Assembly (NCBI GenBank): GCA_027357125.1
Contig: DAHVVW010000033.1
Location: 1-10,685 of the forward strand
Length of the DNA: 10,685 bases
DNA from: Clostridiales bacterium
GTDB taxonomy: Bacteria > Bacillota > Desulfitobacteriia > Desulfitobacteriales > Desulfitobacteriaceae
Reading direction: 5' to 3'
Part shown: positions 1 through 6,614 of the stretch, in pieces
Layout of the letters: the number at the start of each line of letters is the position of its first letter
How positions within the stretch are numbered: position 1 is the stretch's first letter
Position numbers and translations under genes: made by a program
The notes under the pieces: generated by a model
Told to the model about the DNA's origin: nothing
The model's input: the letters and a program-made list of their open reading frames with translations, nothing else
Databases searched by the model: none

Positions 1-185
1 GCAGACAACCGGAAAACCACGGCAGCTTTGCTGGCAGGAGGAGGTTGGTATGTGCGTTTTTTGTTGCACATCATCACCATTCTACGAAGTAAGCGGGTTA
101 TCTAGCGGCAGCCAACGGTCATTTAACGAGTCCGGAACTTTTCATTCGGCATAATATGTGTTAAACTAAAATACACAGAATTTAT

Positions 186-283
186 GGGGATGGATGGTGG
201 CTGGTGCTGCCCCCGGACTTCAAATCCGCGTGTCGGGACGCAGAACGTTCCGAGGTGTGTTCGATTCGCACGCATCCCCGCCA
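186..283 (+). tRNA. selC: tRNA-Sec (anticodon TCA)
   Basis: This is a selenocysteine tRNA that reads UGA. It is 98 nt long with an encoded CCA (281-283) and discriminator G280. The anticodon TCA (220-222) lies in loop CTTCAAA. The D stem has 6 bp (196-201 with 206-211) and a 4-nt loop, typical of tRNA-Sec. The long variable arm forms 7 bp (CGGGACG with CGTTCCG, 234-252). The T arm is GTGTG/CGCAC around TTCGATT (255-271). The acceptor stem pairs 186-192 with 273-279. The position expected to be the eighth pair is G193/G272, a mismatch, and the anticodon stem has a C213/C229 mismatch. The gene implies that the host makes selenoproteins through SelA, SelB and SelD, which are not in this window. 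I see no convincing promoter upstream. Confidence 0.95.
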
Positions 284-323
284 ATTCCCAAAGAAAATTA
301 AAAAACATTGCTAATCAAGTTTT

Positions 324-381
324 AAGGTAGCATCGGTATTCCTTTTTTGTTTGTGTAAAAGGGTACGGGTGCTACCTTTTT
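324..381 (+). terminator. Terminator-like hairpin with T run
   Basis: AAGGTAGCA (324-332) is complementary to TGCTACCTT (370-378), and the 3' arm runs into TTTTT (377-381). The loop is long, about 37 nt, so folding is less certain than for a compact terminator. It sits 40 nt after the tRNA-Sec and would end that transcript before the cvpA leader. Confidence 0.55.
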
Positions 382-410
382 GTTCTGGTGATCATTAGAC
401 CGCATTTCTT

Positions 411-427
411 GCAGGAATTTTTCCTGC
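411..427. repeat. Perfect 7-bp palindrome upstream of cvpA
   Basis: GCAGGAA (411-417) and TTCCTGC (421-427) form a perfect inverted repeat around TTT. It lies about 120 bp before the cvpA start and is followed closely by AACGAATAC. The stem has no T run, so an operator or dispersed palindromic element is more likely than a terminator. Its function is unknown. Confidence 0.4.
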
Positions 428-549
428 CTGGAACGAATACTTATATTTCTTGAGATAGAATAGGGTATATTTAGTTTTCCTGCAGTGAGCGGACTGTTTG
501 AAGGGGAATCAAGGCATTTTTGCGCGAGAGTTAAGAACAGGAGGATGGT

Positions 550-1290
550 ATGAATCTTGTAGACGTTCTGATTATTGGTTTTATATTGCTTGGTGCTTTA
601 CAAGGGTATCGCAAAGGGCTTTTGACCGGACTTGTTAATTTGCTTGCCAGCATTGCGGGTCTTGTGCTTGCTGCCAGCCAATACTTGAATGTTTATAACT
701 GGCTGGAAAGGACATTTTCCCTTCAGGGAATGCTTGAAGGGAGGGTATATAAACTTATTCTGCCCAGACTTGAGAGTCAACTGACTACCCAAAAGGGTTT
801 AGGCGATGTATTGGCAGCTTTGCCGGATGGCTGGCGGGATTTGCTCGGCGGCTTACCGGCATTACCGAATCTCTCAGCGCAGACGATTCCGCAGTCGGTT
901 TTCGAGGAAGCAGCCCACCGCCTAGCAGGGATAATTAGTCAGAATCTGCTCTACCTGCTGGCTTTTGCACTGGTGTACTTGGTAATTGTTACCCTGGTTC
1001 AGATTGTCTGGGCCATGATTATGGCACCGTTTGGCACGGTCGGGGGTGCTGCCAACCGCGGAGGCGGGCTTGTTCTCGGCGGGCTTGGTTCCTTATTAGG
1101 TTTGGCAGTTTTAGCCGGATTAGTTTCTCCGCTGGTTAAGCTTGGATTTGACGGAAATGCCTTCACCCTTATCCAAAGTTCTTATTTATATCCCTATCTG
1201 CTTAGTATGTTTGATCTTCTCGTCAAAGTATTTTCGGTAAAAGTAACGGAAAATTTCTGGCTTAATCTTCCTAAAGGACTATGGTATTAA
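550..1290 (+). CDS. CvpA family membrane protein
   Basis: This is a 246-residue integral membrane protein of the CvpA (colicin V production) family. The start ATG follows AGGAGG with good spacing. The N-terminus carries the family pattern of an Asp in the first hydrophobic helix (VDVLIIG), then GxxxGYRKGL, then a second helix (about 26-44). A soluble stretch of about 80 residues follows. Two more hydrophobic helices lie at about 132-157 and 172-197, separated by a Gly-rich turn (GGAANRGGG, 165-173). Four membrane segments fit the family. CvpA proteins have been linked to bacteriocin export, purine-linked phenotypes and envelope stress, but no biochemical activity is established. It ends 168 bp before the mscS start, with a strong hairpin between. 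Family assignment is firm; function is not. Confidence 0.85.
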   Translation: MNLVDVLIIGFILLGALQGYRKGLLTGLVNLLASIAGLVLAASQYLNVYNWLERTFSLQGMLEGRVYKLILPRLESQLTTQKGLGDVLAALPDGWRDLLGGLPALPNLSAQTIPQSVFEEAAHRLAGIISQNLLYLLAFALVYLVIVTLVQIVWAMIMAPFGTVGGAANRGGGLVLGGLGSLLGLAVLAGLVSPLVKLGFDGNAFTLIQSSYLYPYLLSMFDLLVKVFSVKVTENFWLNLPKGLWY

Positions 1291-1370
1291 GTGCGGACAG
1301 GATTGAGCGCGCAAGATCTGCAGATACTAGCAGAGGGAAGTTAACAATCTGAACTTGCCAAGCCTGAAGA

Positions 1371-1415
1371 ACCAGACGGATGTCTTAAAGTGGTAACATA
1401 AGGTATCCGTCTGGT
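1371..1415 (+). promoter_or_regulatory. Long stem-loop in the mscS leader
   Basis: An 11-bp perfect inverted repeat, ACCAGACGGAT (1371-1381) with ATCCGTCTGGT (1405-1415), extends inward through two G-T wobbles to 17 bp (1371-1387 with 1399-1415) around an 11-nt loop. No T run follows, so it is not a classical terminator. It sits 43 bp upstream of the chosen mscS ATG, and its 3' arm contains the alternative GTG start at 1414, which argues against that start. Possible roles are a processing or stability element, or a weak terminator for cvpA. Confidence 0.6.
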
Positions 1416-1458
1416 GAAGGATTGCTACCCGAAGTATAGCTTAAGGAAGAAGAGTGCT

Positions 1459-2316
1459 ATGACTGATTGGTTTACAGCCGCCCGGGATCTAAATTGGCAA
1501 GATATTGCCAGCAAAGCTCTGAACGAGCTTGTTTATGTTGTTCTGGTTTTAGTTATCGCCAGAATTTCGTACGGAGTTTTAGTTTACTTGTTGCACCGTC
1601 TTTTGCTGGTGCGCACAAGAAAAATTCTGTTCGATGAAAGTAAAGCCAATACGATGTATCACCTATTGCGCAGTGTTGCTTTTTACGTGATAACATTCAC
1701 CGTTATTGTGCACTTGCTTGAGCGGGTATTTAACTTTGATACCCGGACTTTACTGGCATCAGCGAGTGTGCTGGGAGTTGCGTTGGGTTTTGGGTCGCAA
1801 AGTCTGGTTAAGGATGTTATCGGTGGCTTTTTTGTCTTGTTTGAAAATCAGTTTTCCGTCGGGGAATATATAAAAGTCGGGGAGTTTGCCGGAACGGTGG
1901 AAGAAATAGGTTTAAGAGCGACCCGCTTGCGCGACTGGGGTGGGGAACTGCACATTATTCCGAATGGCAGCATTACGGCAGTGACTAATTATAATCGCGG
2001 CAAAATGCGCGCTTTGGTAGATATTCAGGTTCCTTCTGATGAGGATTTAGACCGGGCCATGGAAGTTATGCACGCAGTCTGCGAGGAGGTCAGTCGGCAG
2101 TATCAGGATAAGATTGTTGAGCCTCCTTCCGTGCAGGGTGTGATACAATTCGGGGAACGCAACGCGGTGCTGCGGGTTATTGCGTATACGAAGGCTAATG
2201 AACAGTGGGGGCTTGAGCGAGAACTTAGGCGTCGGATTCAGAAAGCATTTCTGGAGGAAGGAATACGGATACCACAGCCGCAGCATGTTGTTATCATGGG
2301 TGAAAAATCACCGTAG
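1459..2316 (+). CDS. MscS family mechanosensitive ion channel
   Basis: This is a small-conductance mechanosensitive channel of 285 residues that opens under membrane tension to release osmolytes. I chose ATG 1459 because AAGGAAGAAG precedes it at suitable spacing. A GTG at 1414 in frame would add 15 residues but lies inside a hairpin and lacks an SD. Hydrophobic segments are at about 20-50 and 72-90. A pore-helix TM3 (about 97-128) holds the small-residue pattern SASVLGVALGFGSQSLVKDVIGGF. The MscS beta domain follows, with FSVGEYIKVG, GTVEEIGLRATRLRDWGG and IPNG (167-170). The C-terminal alpha/beta domain ends at GIRIPQPQ. Length and order match the compact MscS/YkuT type. The stop is 13 nt before the next gene, implying co-transcription. 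Confidence 0.92.
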   Translation: MTDWFTAARDLNWQDIASKALNELVYVVLVLVIARISYGVLVYLLHRLLLVRTRKILFDESKANTMYHLLRSVAFYVITFTVIVHLLERVFNFDTRTLLASASVLGVALGFGSQSLVKDVIGGFFVLFENQFSVGEYIKVGEFAGTVEEIGLRATRLRDWGGELHIIPNGSITAVTNYNRGKMRALVDIQVPSDEDLDRAMEVMHAVCEEVSRQYQDKIVEPPSVQGVIQFGERNAVLRVIAYTKANEQWGLERELRRRIQKAFLEEGIRIPQPQHVVIMGEKSP

Positions 2317-2329
2317 GGAGGTAGCCCTT

Positions 2330-2518
2330 TTGATTCAGTTAAATGTCGGAGATGTCGTGAGGCTGCGCAAGCCACATCCCTGCGGCAACTATGACTGGAA
2401 AGTGATGCGCACGGGCATGGATTTCCGGATTCAGTGTCTTAAATGCAGTCATCAAGCCTGGATTCCGCGGGTCAAGCTTGAAAGGCAGATTAAAGAGATT
2501 ATTACTAAAAACGATTAA
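2330..2518 (+). CDS. DUF951 domain-containing protein, TTG start
   Basis: This 62-residue protein starts at TTG 2330, preceded by AGGGAGGT (2315-2322) at 7-nt spacing. The longer open frame that begins inside mscS gives no family-like N-terminus. The sequence matches DUF951: [14 protein letters not shown] (6-19), then [14 protein letters not shown] and a second Cys pair CLKC (36-39). The conserved cysteines at 18, 36 and 39 could bind a metal, but this is not established here. DUF951 genes in Firmicutes commonly sit directly upstream of ychF, as here, with only 23 nt between them. The molecular role is unknown; an RNA- or ribosome-linked job is only suggested by that neighbourhood. The SD overlaps the mscS stop codon, so translation may be coupled. 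Confidence 0.85.
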   Translation: MIQLNVGDVVRLRKPHPCGNYDWKVMRTGMDFRIQCLKCSHQAWIPRVKLERQIKEIITKND

Positions 2519-2541
2519 ATTTGTATTATGGGAGGGTACAC

Positions 2542-3642
2542 ATGAGTTTACAAGCTGGAATTGTCGGGTTGCCCAATGTGGGGAAGTCGACTTTATTTAA
2601 TGCTATCACGCAAGCGGGTGCAGAAGCGGCCAATTATCCCTTCTGCACCATTGATCCGAATATCGGAATTGTTCAAGTCCCGGATGAGCGGTTGCAGGTC
2701 TTAGCCGCAATGGTGAAACCGGATCGGATTGTTCCGGCTGCGGTAGAATTTGTGGACATTGCCGGCTTGGTAAAGGGTGCCAGTAAAGGGGAAGGGCTGG
2801 GGAACAGGTTTTTGTCCCATATCCGGGAGGTTGATGCCATTGTCCACGTTGTGCGCTGTTTTGAAGACAGTAATGTCGTGCATGTGGAGGGCAGTGTCGA
2901 CCCTAAACGGGATATTGAAACGATCGAGTACGAACTAATCCTGGCCGATTTAGAGAGCGTGGACAAGCGTTGGGAGCGGACTTCTAAACTCTTGAAATCC
3001 GGGGACAAGAAAGCGCAGGTCGAAGTTGCGCTGTTGGACAGGCTTAAAGAAGCCTTTGATCAGGGGCGTCCGGCGCGCGCGCTTACTTTTACGGAAGAAG
3101 AACTGGAGATTCTCAAAAGTTTTCCGTTGCTTACGGCTAAACCGGTACTTTACGCGGCCAATGTGAGCGAAGACGGGATTAGCACGGCGGATGAAAACCC
3201 ATATGTGCAGAAAGTGCGCGAAATTGCCGTGGCCGAAGGCTCGGAAGCGGTGGTCATCTGTGCTAAAATCGAAGCGGAAATTGCTGAACTCGATCCCGAG
3301 GAAAAAGGGGATTTCCTGGCTGACTTAGGGTTACAGGAGTCAGGGCTTGACCGTTTAATTAGGGCAGCCTTCCGCCTTCTGGGGTTGATGACCTTTTTTA
3401 CGGCAGGCCCGATGGAAGTAAAAGCATGGACAATTCGGGAAGGGACAAAGGCACCGCAAGGGGCCGGAGTTATCCATACAGATTTTGAACGCGGGTTTAT
3501 CCGGGCTGAAGTTGTTTCGTATAAAGACTTTGTCGCTAACGGCGGGGTCGCCGGAGCCCGGGACAAGGGTTTGGTGCGCCTCGAGGGCAAGGACTATATT
3601 ATGCAGGATGGGGATATCGTTCACTTCAGGTTTAACGTGTAA
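2542..3642 (+). CDS. ychF: Redox-regulated ATPase YchF (OLA1 family)
   Basis: This is a 366-residue Obg-related P-loop protein that prefers ATP to GTP and associates with ribosomes. ATG 2542 follows GGGAGGG, giving the canonical N-terminus [17 protein letters not shown]. Visible parts are the Walker A/G1 GLPNVGKS (9-16), the region [10 protein letters not shown] (31-40), the switch DIAGL (72-76) with [15 protein letters not shown], the non-canonical G4 motif NVSE (207-210) that replaces the NKxD of GTPases, a coiled/helical insert at about 125-195, and a C-terminal TGS domain (about 283-366) with [25 protein letters not shown]. Cys35 corresponds to the cysteine reported to mediate redox control in E. 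coli YchF. The length is normal for the family. Confidence 0.96.
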   Translation: MSLQAGIVGLPNVGKSTLFNAITQAGAEAANYPFCTIDPNIGIVQVPDERLQVLAAMVKPDRIVPAAVEFVDIAGLVKGASKGEGLGNRFLSHIREVDAIVHVVRCFEDSNVVHVEGSVDPKRDIETIEYELILADLESVDKRWERTSKLLKSGDKKAQVEVALLDRLKEAFDQGRPARALTFTEEELEILKSFPLLTAKPVLYAANVSEDGISTADENPYVQKVREIAVAEGSEAVVICAKIEAEIAELDPEEKGDFLADLGLQESGLDRLIRAAFRLLGLMTFFTAGPMEVKAWTIREGTKAPQGAGVIHTDFERGFIRAEVVSYKDFVANGGVAGARDKGLVRLEGKDYIMQDGDIVHFRFNV

Positions 3643-3787
3643 CAGGAGTGAAGCATAAGCTATAGATCAAATTGGGCGGGGGGTCTATTAGAGAATTTGG
3701 GTTTGTGCGGTTGCTTAGAGGTGTCAATCAGCTAATTGAGTTAGGATTATTTTTTTGTGGGTATTTTTTTATTTCTTGGGAGGAATT

Positions 3788-3817
3788 ATGGCCAAGTTTG
3801 TAGAATATCCCCTTTAA
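3788..3817 (+). other. Possible 9-codon leader minicistron
   Basis: ATG at 3788 is preceded by GGGAGG (3778-3783) and opens nine codons (MAKFVEYPL) before TAA. It lies in the leader of the cyclase gene, 56 bp upstream of that gene's start. It could be a leader peptide or a remnant. The spacing to the SD is short and no family is recognisable. The rest of 3643-3873 is AT-rich with no supported gene. Confidence 0.2.
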
Positions 3818-3873
3818 GAAAAAGCAACAATCTCGGTACCGACCGACCACATAACTACAAAGGGAGGACTCAG

Positions 3874-4518
3874 ATGGTGCGGGTACTTGATTTAAGCCGG
3901 ACGCTGGAAAATGGAATGCCTGTTTTTCCCGGTGCTCCCGAGGCGCTGTTCGAGAAAGTCGGAAACCTGGATGCCGGGGATGCGTATTCTTTGATTAAGT
4001 TCCAAATGACTACCCATGTTGGGACACACGTTGACTGCAATTCCCATGTAAACAAAAAAGGTTTTTTTGCCGATACTCAGGGTTTAGAGTTCTTCATCGG
4101 CAAAGGGATAGTAATCGACTGCTTGGACTATAAAGTAAATTCACAGATAGGAATAGAAATTTTTGCGAAGTATGATATAAGCGGCAAAGAGTTTATTCTT
4201 TTCTATACCGGTTGGGATAAGTACTGGGGCCAGCCAAAGTTCTGGGAGGGATATCCGGTTCTGTCTGATGAGCTCGTGGAATCTCTTGGCAAGAATATCG
4301 GTGTAAAGGGTATAGGCGTGGACTACGCTTCATTAGACCCGCTTGCGGATCCAGTACTTTCCAAGCATAGGATTTTCTTAAGCTATCAGAAGTGCATTAT
4401 TGAAAATCTAACAAATCTGGATCAACTTTTGGCAAAGGACTTTACCTTTATGTCGCTTCCCCTCAAATTTTACAAAGGCGATGGCTCGCCCGTGAGAGCA
4501 GTAGCTATATTAGAGTAA
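3874..4518 (+). CDS. Cyclase family protein (kynurenine formamidase-like metal hydrolase)
   Basis: This 214-residue protein belongs to the cyclase/KynB superfamily, whose members hydrolyse amide or lactam bonds (N-formylkynurenine, isatin) with a divalent metal. ATG 3874 follows AGGGAGGA at good spacing; the longer GTG-started frame from 3757 is not supported. Signature parts are LDLSRTLENGMPVFPGAP (5-22), the metal-binding motif HVGTHVDCNSH (48-58, of the HxGTHxDxPxH type), GVDYASLDP (148-156), HRIFLS (165-170), IIENLTNLDQL (175-185) and the ending PLKFYKGDGSPVRAVAIL. The usual proline in the metal motif is Asn56. All metal ligands appear intact. The substrate cannot be assigned; no tryptophan-catabolism genes are nearby. 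It lies upstream of the glycine switch and is probably a separate unit. Confidence 0.85.
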   Translation: MVRVLDLSRTLENGMPVFPGAPEALFEKVGNLDAGDAYSLIKFQMTTHVGTHVDCNSHVNKKGFFADTQGLEFFIGKGIVIDCLDYKVNSQIGIEIFAKYDISGKEFILFYTGWDKYWGQPKFWEGYPVLSDELVESLGKNIGVKGIGVDYASLDPLADPVLSKHRIFLSYQKCIIENLTNLDQLLAKDFTFMSLPLKFYKGDGSPVRAVAILE

Positions 4519-4647
4519 AATTGTTATTTACCCGGAAGATATTTAGGGATTAACTGGAGAGTAACCCTTAGGGATTAGTCTGTTGCAGCTCAGGGAACCG
4601 AGACAACCGTTGACGGCAGGGGACTACAAAATTCGCTAAAGTTACAG

Positions 4648-4653
4648 TATAAT
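4648..4653 (+). promoter_or_regulatory. Candidate -10 box of the glycine riboswitch transcript
   Basis: A perfect TATAAT lies about 45 bp before the first aptamer. A TACAAA at 4625-4630 gives a 17-bp spacer but is a weak -35 match. A better TTGACG at 4610-4615 is too distant (32 bp). Position and the match to -10 support a promoter here, without certainty. Confidence 0.4.
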
Positions 4654-4693
4654 AATACAAAGTCTGTCGATAACTTAATAAAGACCGGAAGAT

Positions 4694-4887
4694 GGCTAGG
4701 GGAGAGACCTTCGCCAACGCGGAGGCACCGAAGGAGTAAAAGACATCTTTAGCTGGAATGTTCTTGAAACTCTCAGGTAAAGAGTACCGTAGCCGGACGG
4801 ACCTCTGGAGAGAAGCTATTTGAAAAAGTAGACACCCACGGGGAAGATTAATGATTTAATCAAATCTCTCAGGTACAAGGACAGAGG
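4694..4887 (+). promoter_or_regulatory. Tandem glycine riboswitch (gcvT element)
   Basis: There are two glycine aptamers in series. Aptamer I: P1 GGCTA (4694-4698) pairs with TAGCC (4790-4794), inner helix GAGAG (4702-4706) pairs with CTCTC (4770-4774), and it carries the core CACCGAAGGAG and ACTCTCAGGTAAA. The linker GGACGGACCTCTGGAGAG is the classic inter-aptamer sequence. Aptamer II: P1 CCTCTG (4802-4807) pairs with CAGAGG (4882-4887), inner helix GAGAG (4808-4812) pairs with CTCTC (4866-4870), with AATCTCTCAGGTAC and AGGACAGAGG. Aptamer II reads CACCCACGGGG where the usual form is CACCGACGGGG. The 3' strand of its P1 is shared with the terminator that follows, so glycine binding should allow read-through into gcvPA-gcvPB. 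Confidence 0.95.
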
Positions 4888-4926
4888 GAAACAGCATGCA
4901 ATCACTTTTTTCCTCTGTCCTTTTTT
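4877..4926 (+). terminator. Riboswitch-controlled intrinsic terminator
   Basis: AAGGACAGAGGGAAA (4877-4891) pairs with TTTCCTCTGTCCTT (about 4909-4922) with one bulged G, followed by TTTTTT (4921-4926). Its 5' arm contains the P1 strand of aptamer II, making anti-termination and termination mutually exclusive. This is the expression platform of an ON switch. Confidence 0.9.
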
Positions 4927-5179
4927 ATGGCATGGGGAACAGCCGGTTGGCCTATTTCGTTTTCGTTATTATTTTTTATTTTAAAAAAGGAAAAATGAAT
5001 AAAAATGCCGAAATGGATGGAAAATGAGGTTGTATGATAACTCAGTCGCCTTAATTTATTCAAGGAGGTGGTTTAGAGTTCCTAGAAGAGCGAAGGACGA
5101 CCGAGGTTATCGAAACATATCGAAAATTGTACAAGAAACTTCGAGACATCGACAAAGTAGAATGCAGGAGGATAGGTAA
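4927..5179 (+). other. Leader between switch terminator and gcvPA, with an orphan SD
   Basis: This is about 250 bases without a supported gene. AT-rich up to about 5060, then a strong SD-like AAGGAGGTGG (5062-5071) with no ATG, GTG or TTG at proper spacing that opens a frame. From 5055 one frame stays open to a TGA at 5181-5183 that overlaps the gcvPA ATG as ATGA. TATCGAAA occurs twice, 10 bp apart (5108-5115 and 5118-5125). A remnant gene, a leader peptide with a lost start, or untranslated leader are all possible. Confidence 0.35.
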
Positions 5180-6568
5180 ATGAGTAAGTATGTAAATCCC
5201 TATATTCCGAATTCAGTGCCTGATGAAAAAGAGAAAATGCTAAAAGAGATTGGGATTAATAGTGTTGAAGATGTTTTTCAGGAAATTCCGGAACATCTTC
5301 GGTTCAAAGGCCAAATGAATATCCCCCCCGCCTTTGCGTCCGAGTATGAAATTAGACGGCATGTCGAAGGGCTATTAGCTAAGAATAAGTCCTGTAAGGA
5401 TTATCTGAATTTCTTGGGAGCAGGCACCTGGCAACATTATGTTCCGTCCGTTGTAGACACAATAATCTCCCGCGATGAGTTTCTTACTGCTTACGTCGGC
5501 GACGCTTACGGCGATCATGGCAAATTTCAAGCTCTGTTTGAAACTTCAAGCATGATTGCAGAATTGGTCGGCATGGAAGCTGTCAGCACTCCCACGTATG
5601 ATTGGGCCAACGCCATCGCGATTTCCTGTCGTATGGCTGCCAGGATGTCCGGCCGCAAGCAAGTGTTAGTGGCGGGCACAATCAGTCCCGGCAGGCTGGC
5701 AGTCGTTAAGAACTACTGCAAACCGGAGATCAAAGTTGAACTATTGAAGTATGACAGGGAAACCGGACTTATTGATCTTAAAGATTTGGAAAGCAAGATT
5801 ACTGGGGAGACAGCCGCTGTATACTTTGAGAACCCGTCCTATCTGGGCTTCATCGAGACTGAGGGGACGAAAGTTTCGGAAATTGCTCATAAGAGTGGGG
5901 CTGAAGTGATCGTTGGGGTTGACCCTTCCTCTTTGGGCGTACTTGCTCCTCCCAGTGAATATGGGGCTGACATCGTGTGCGGGGAATACCAGCCGTTCGG
6001 TCTCCATATGCAATGGGGAGGCGGCTTGTCCGGATTCATTGCTTCCCGTGATGACAAGAGATATGTAGCTGAATATCCCTCCTTGTTATTTGGCTTAACC
6101 ACCACCACTGAAGAGGGTGAATATGGTTTCGGTGAGGTTTTCTATGATAGAACATCTTATGCCTCTCGGGAAAAAGGCAAGGATTTTATTGGAACCACCA
6201 CGGCACTGTACGGCATAGCCGCCGGCGTCTATATGGCTTTGTTAGGCCCGCAGGGCATGAGAGACTTGGGCGAAGGCATTATGCAGCGAGTTCAGTATAC
6301 GATGAGTCTGTTATCCGAAATAAAAGGGTTAAGAGTTCCCGTTATTAAGTCGCCCAGCTTTAAAGAGTTTGTGGTTAATTTTGATGGCACCGGCAAGACC
6401 GTTGCCCAAATTAATAAGGCTTTATTAGATAAAAAGATTTTTGGCGGCAAGGATCTCAGCGAGGAATTCCCGGAGTATGGTAACTCTGCCCTGTATTGTA
6501 TAACCGAAATCCATACCAAGGAAGACATCAAGAAACTCGCTTTAGCGTTAGAAGAAGTAACGAAGTAA
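5180..6568 (+). CDS. gcvPA: Glycine dehydrogenase (decarboxylating) subunit 1-like, divergent
   Basis: This is the alpha-type half (462 residues) of the two-subunit P-protein, which with GcvPB decarboxylates glycine and passes the aminomethyl group to lipoyl H-protein. ATG 5180 follows AGGAGG. Family landmarks are FLGAGTWQHYVPSVV (78-92), EFLTAY (100-105), DPSSLGVL (248-255), GADIVCGEYQPFG (262-274) and LLGPQGM. The length is close to the usual 440-450. Several positions are unusual: the expected YTPYQPExSQG segment reads YVGDAYGDHGK (105-115); YDG is YDW (140-142); the FGGPxxGF segment is GGGLSGF (280-286); and the SNxxTN segment is FIGTTTAL (336-343). This looks like a P-protein paralogue rather than a typical GcvPA. 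The function is inferred from family, partner gene and riboswitch. The gap to gcvPB is 46 bp. Confidence 0.85.
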   Translation: MSKYVNPYIPNSVPDEKEKMLKEIGINSVEDVFQEIPEHLRFKGQMNIPPAFASEYEIRRHVEGLLAKNKSCKDYLNFLGAGTWQHYVPSVVDTIISRDEFLTAYVGDAYGDHGKFQALFETSSMIAELVGMEAVSTPTYDWANAIAISCRMAARMSGRKQVLVAGTISPGRLAVVKNYCKPEIKVELLKYDRETGLIDLKDLESKITGETAAVYFENPSYLGFIETEGTKVSEIAHKSGAEVIVGVDPSSLGVLAPPSEYGADIVCGEYQPFGLHMQWGGGLSGFIASRDDKRYVAEYPSLLFGLTTTTEEGEYGFGEVFYDRTSYASREKGKDFIGTTTALYGIAAGVYMALLGPQGMRDLGEGIMQRVQYTMSLLSEIKGLRVPVIKSPSFKEFVVNFDGTGKTVAQINKALLDKKIFGGKDLSEEFPEYGNSALYCITEIHTKEDIKKLALALEEVTK

Positions 6569-6614
6569 AAGGCGAGTTACTGACGACTGAACTGACAAAG
6601 GAAGGGTGAATACC

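Noticed and set aside
1..105. Open frame from the left edge reading ADNRKTTAALLAGGGWYVRF and on to TAG, possibly the C-terminus of a gene such as selB
   Set aside because: Thirty-four open codons at an edge are not significant, and the sequence does not resemble the SelB C-terminus or any family I recognise.
2180..2329. N-terminal 50-codon extension of the DUF951 frame inside mscS
   Set aside because: The family-like sequence begins at the TTG 2330 start, which has a proper SD; the extension overlaps mscS and is not family-like.
3757..3873. GTG-started N-terminal extension of the cyclase protein
   Set aside because: The extension is not family-like, and a strong SD precedes ATG 3874, where the conserved sequence begins.
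4543..4577. TTAGGGATTA direct repeat (4543-4552 and 4568-4577) downstream of the cyclase gene
   Set aside because: Two short AT-rich copies with no further units or associated structure; chance is sufficient.
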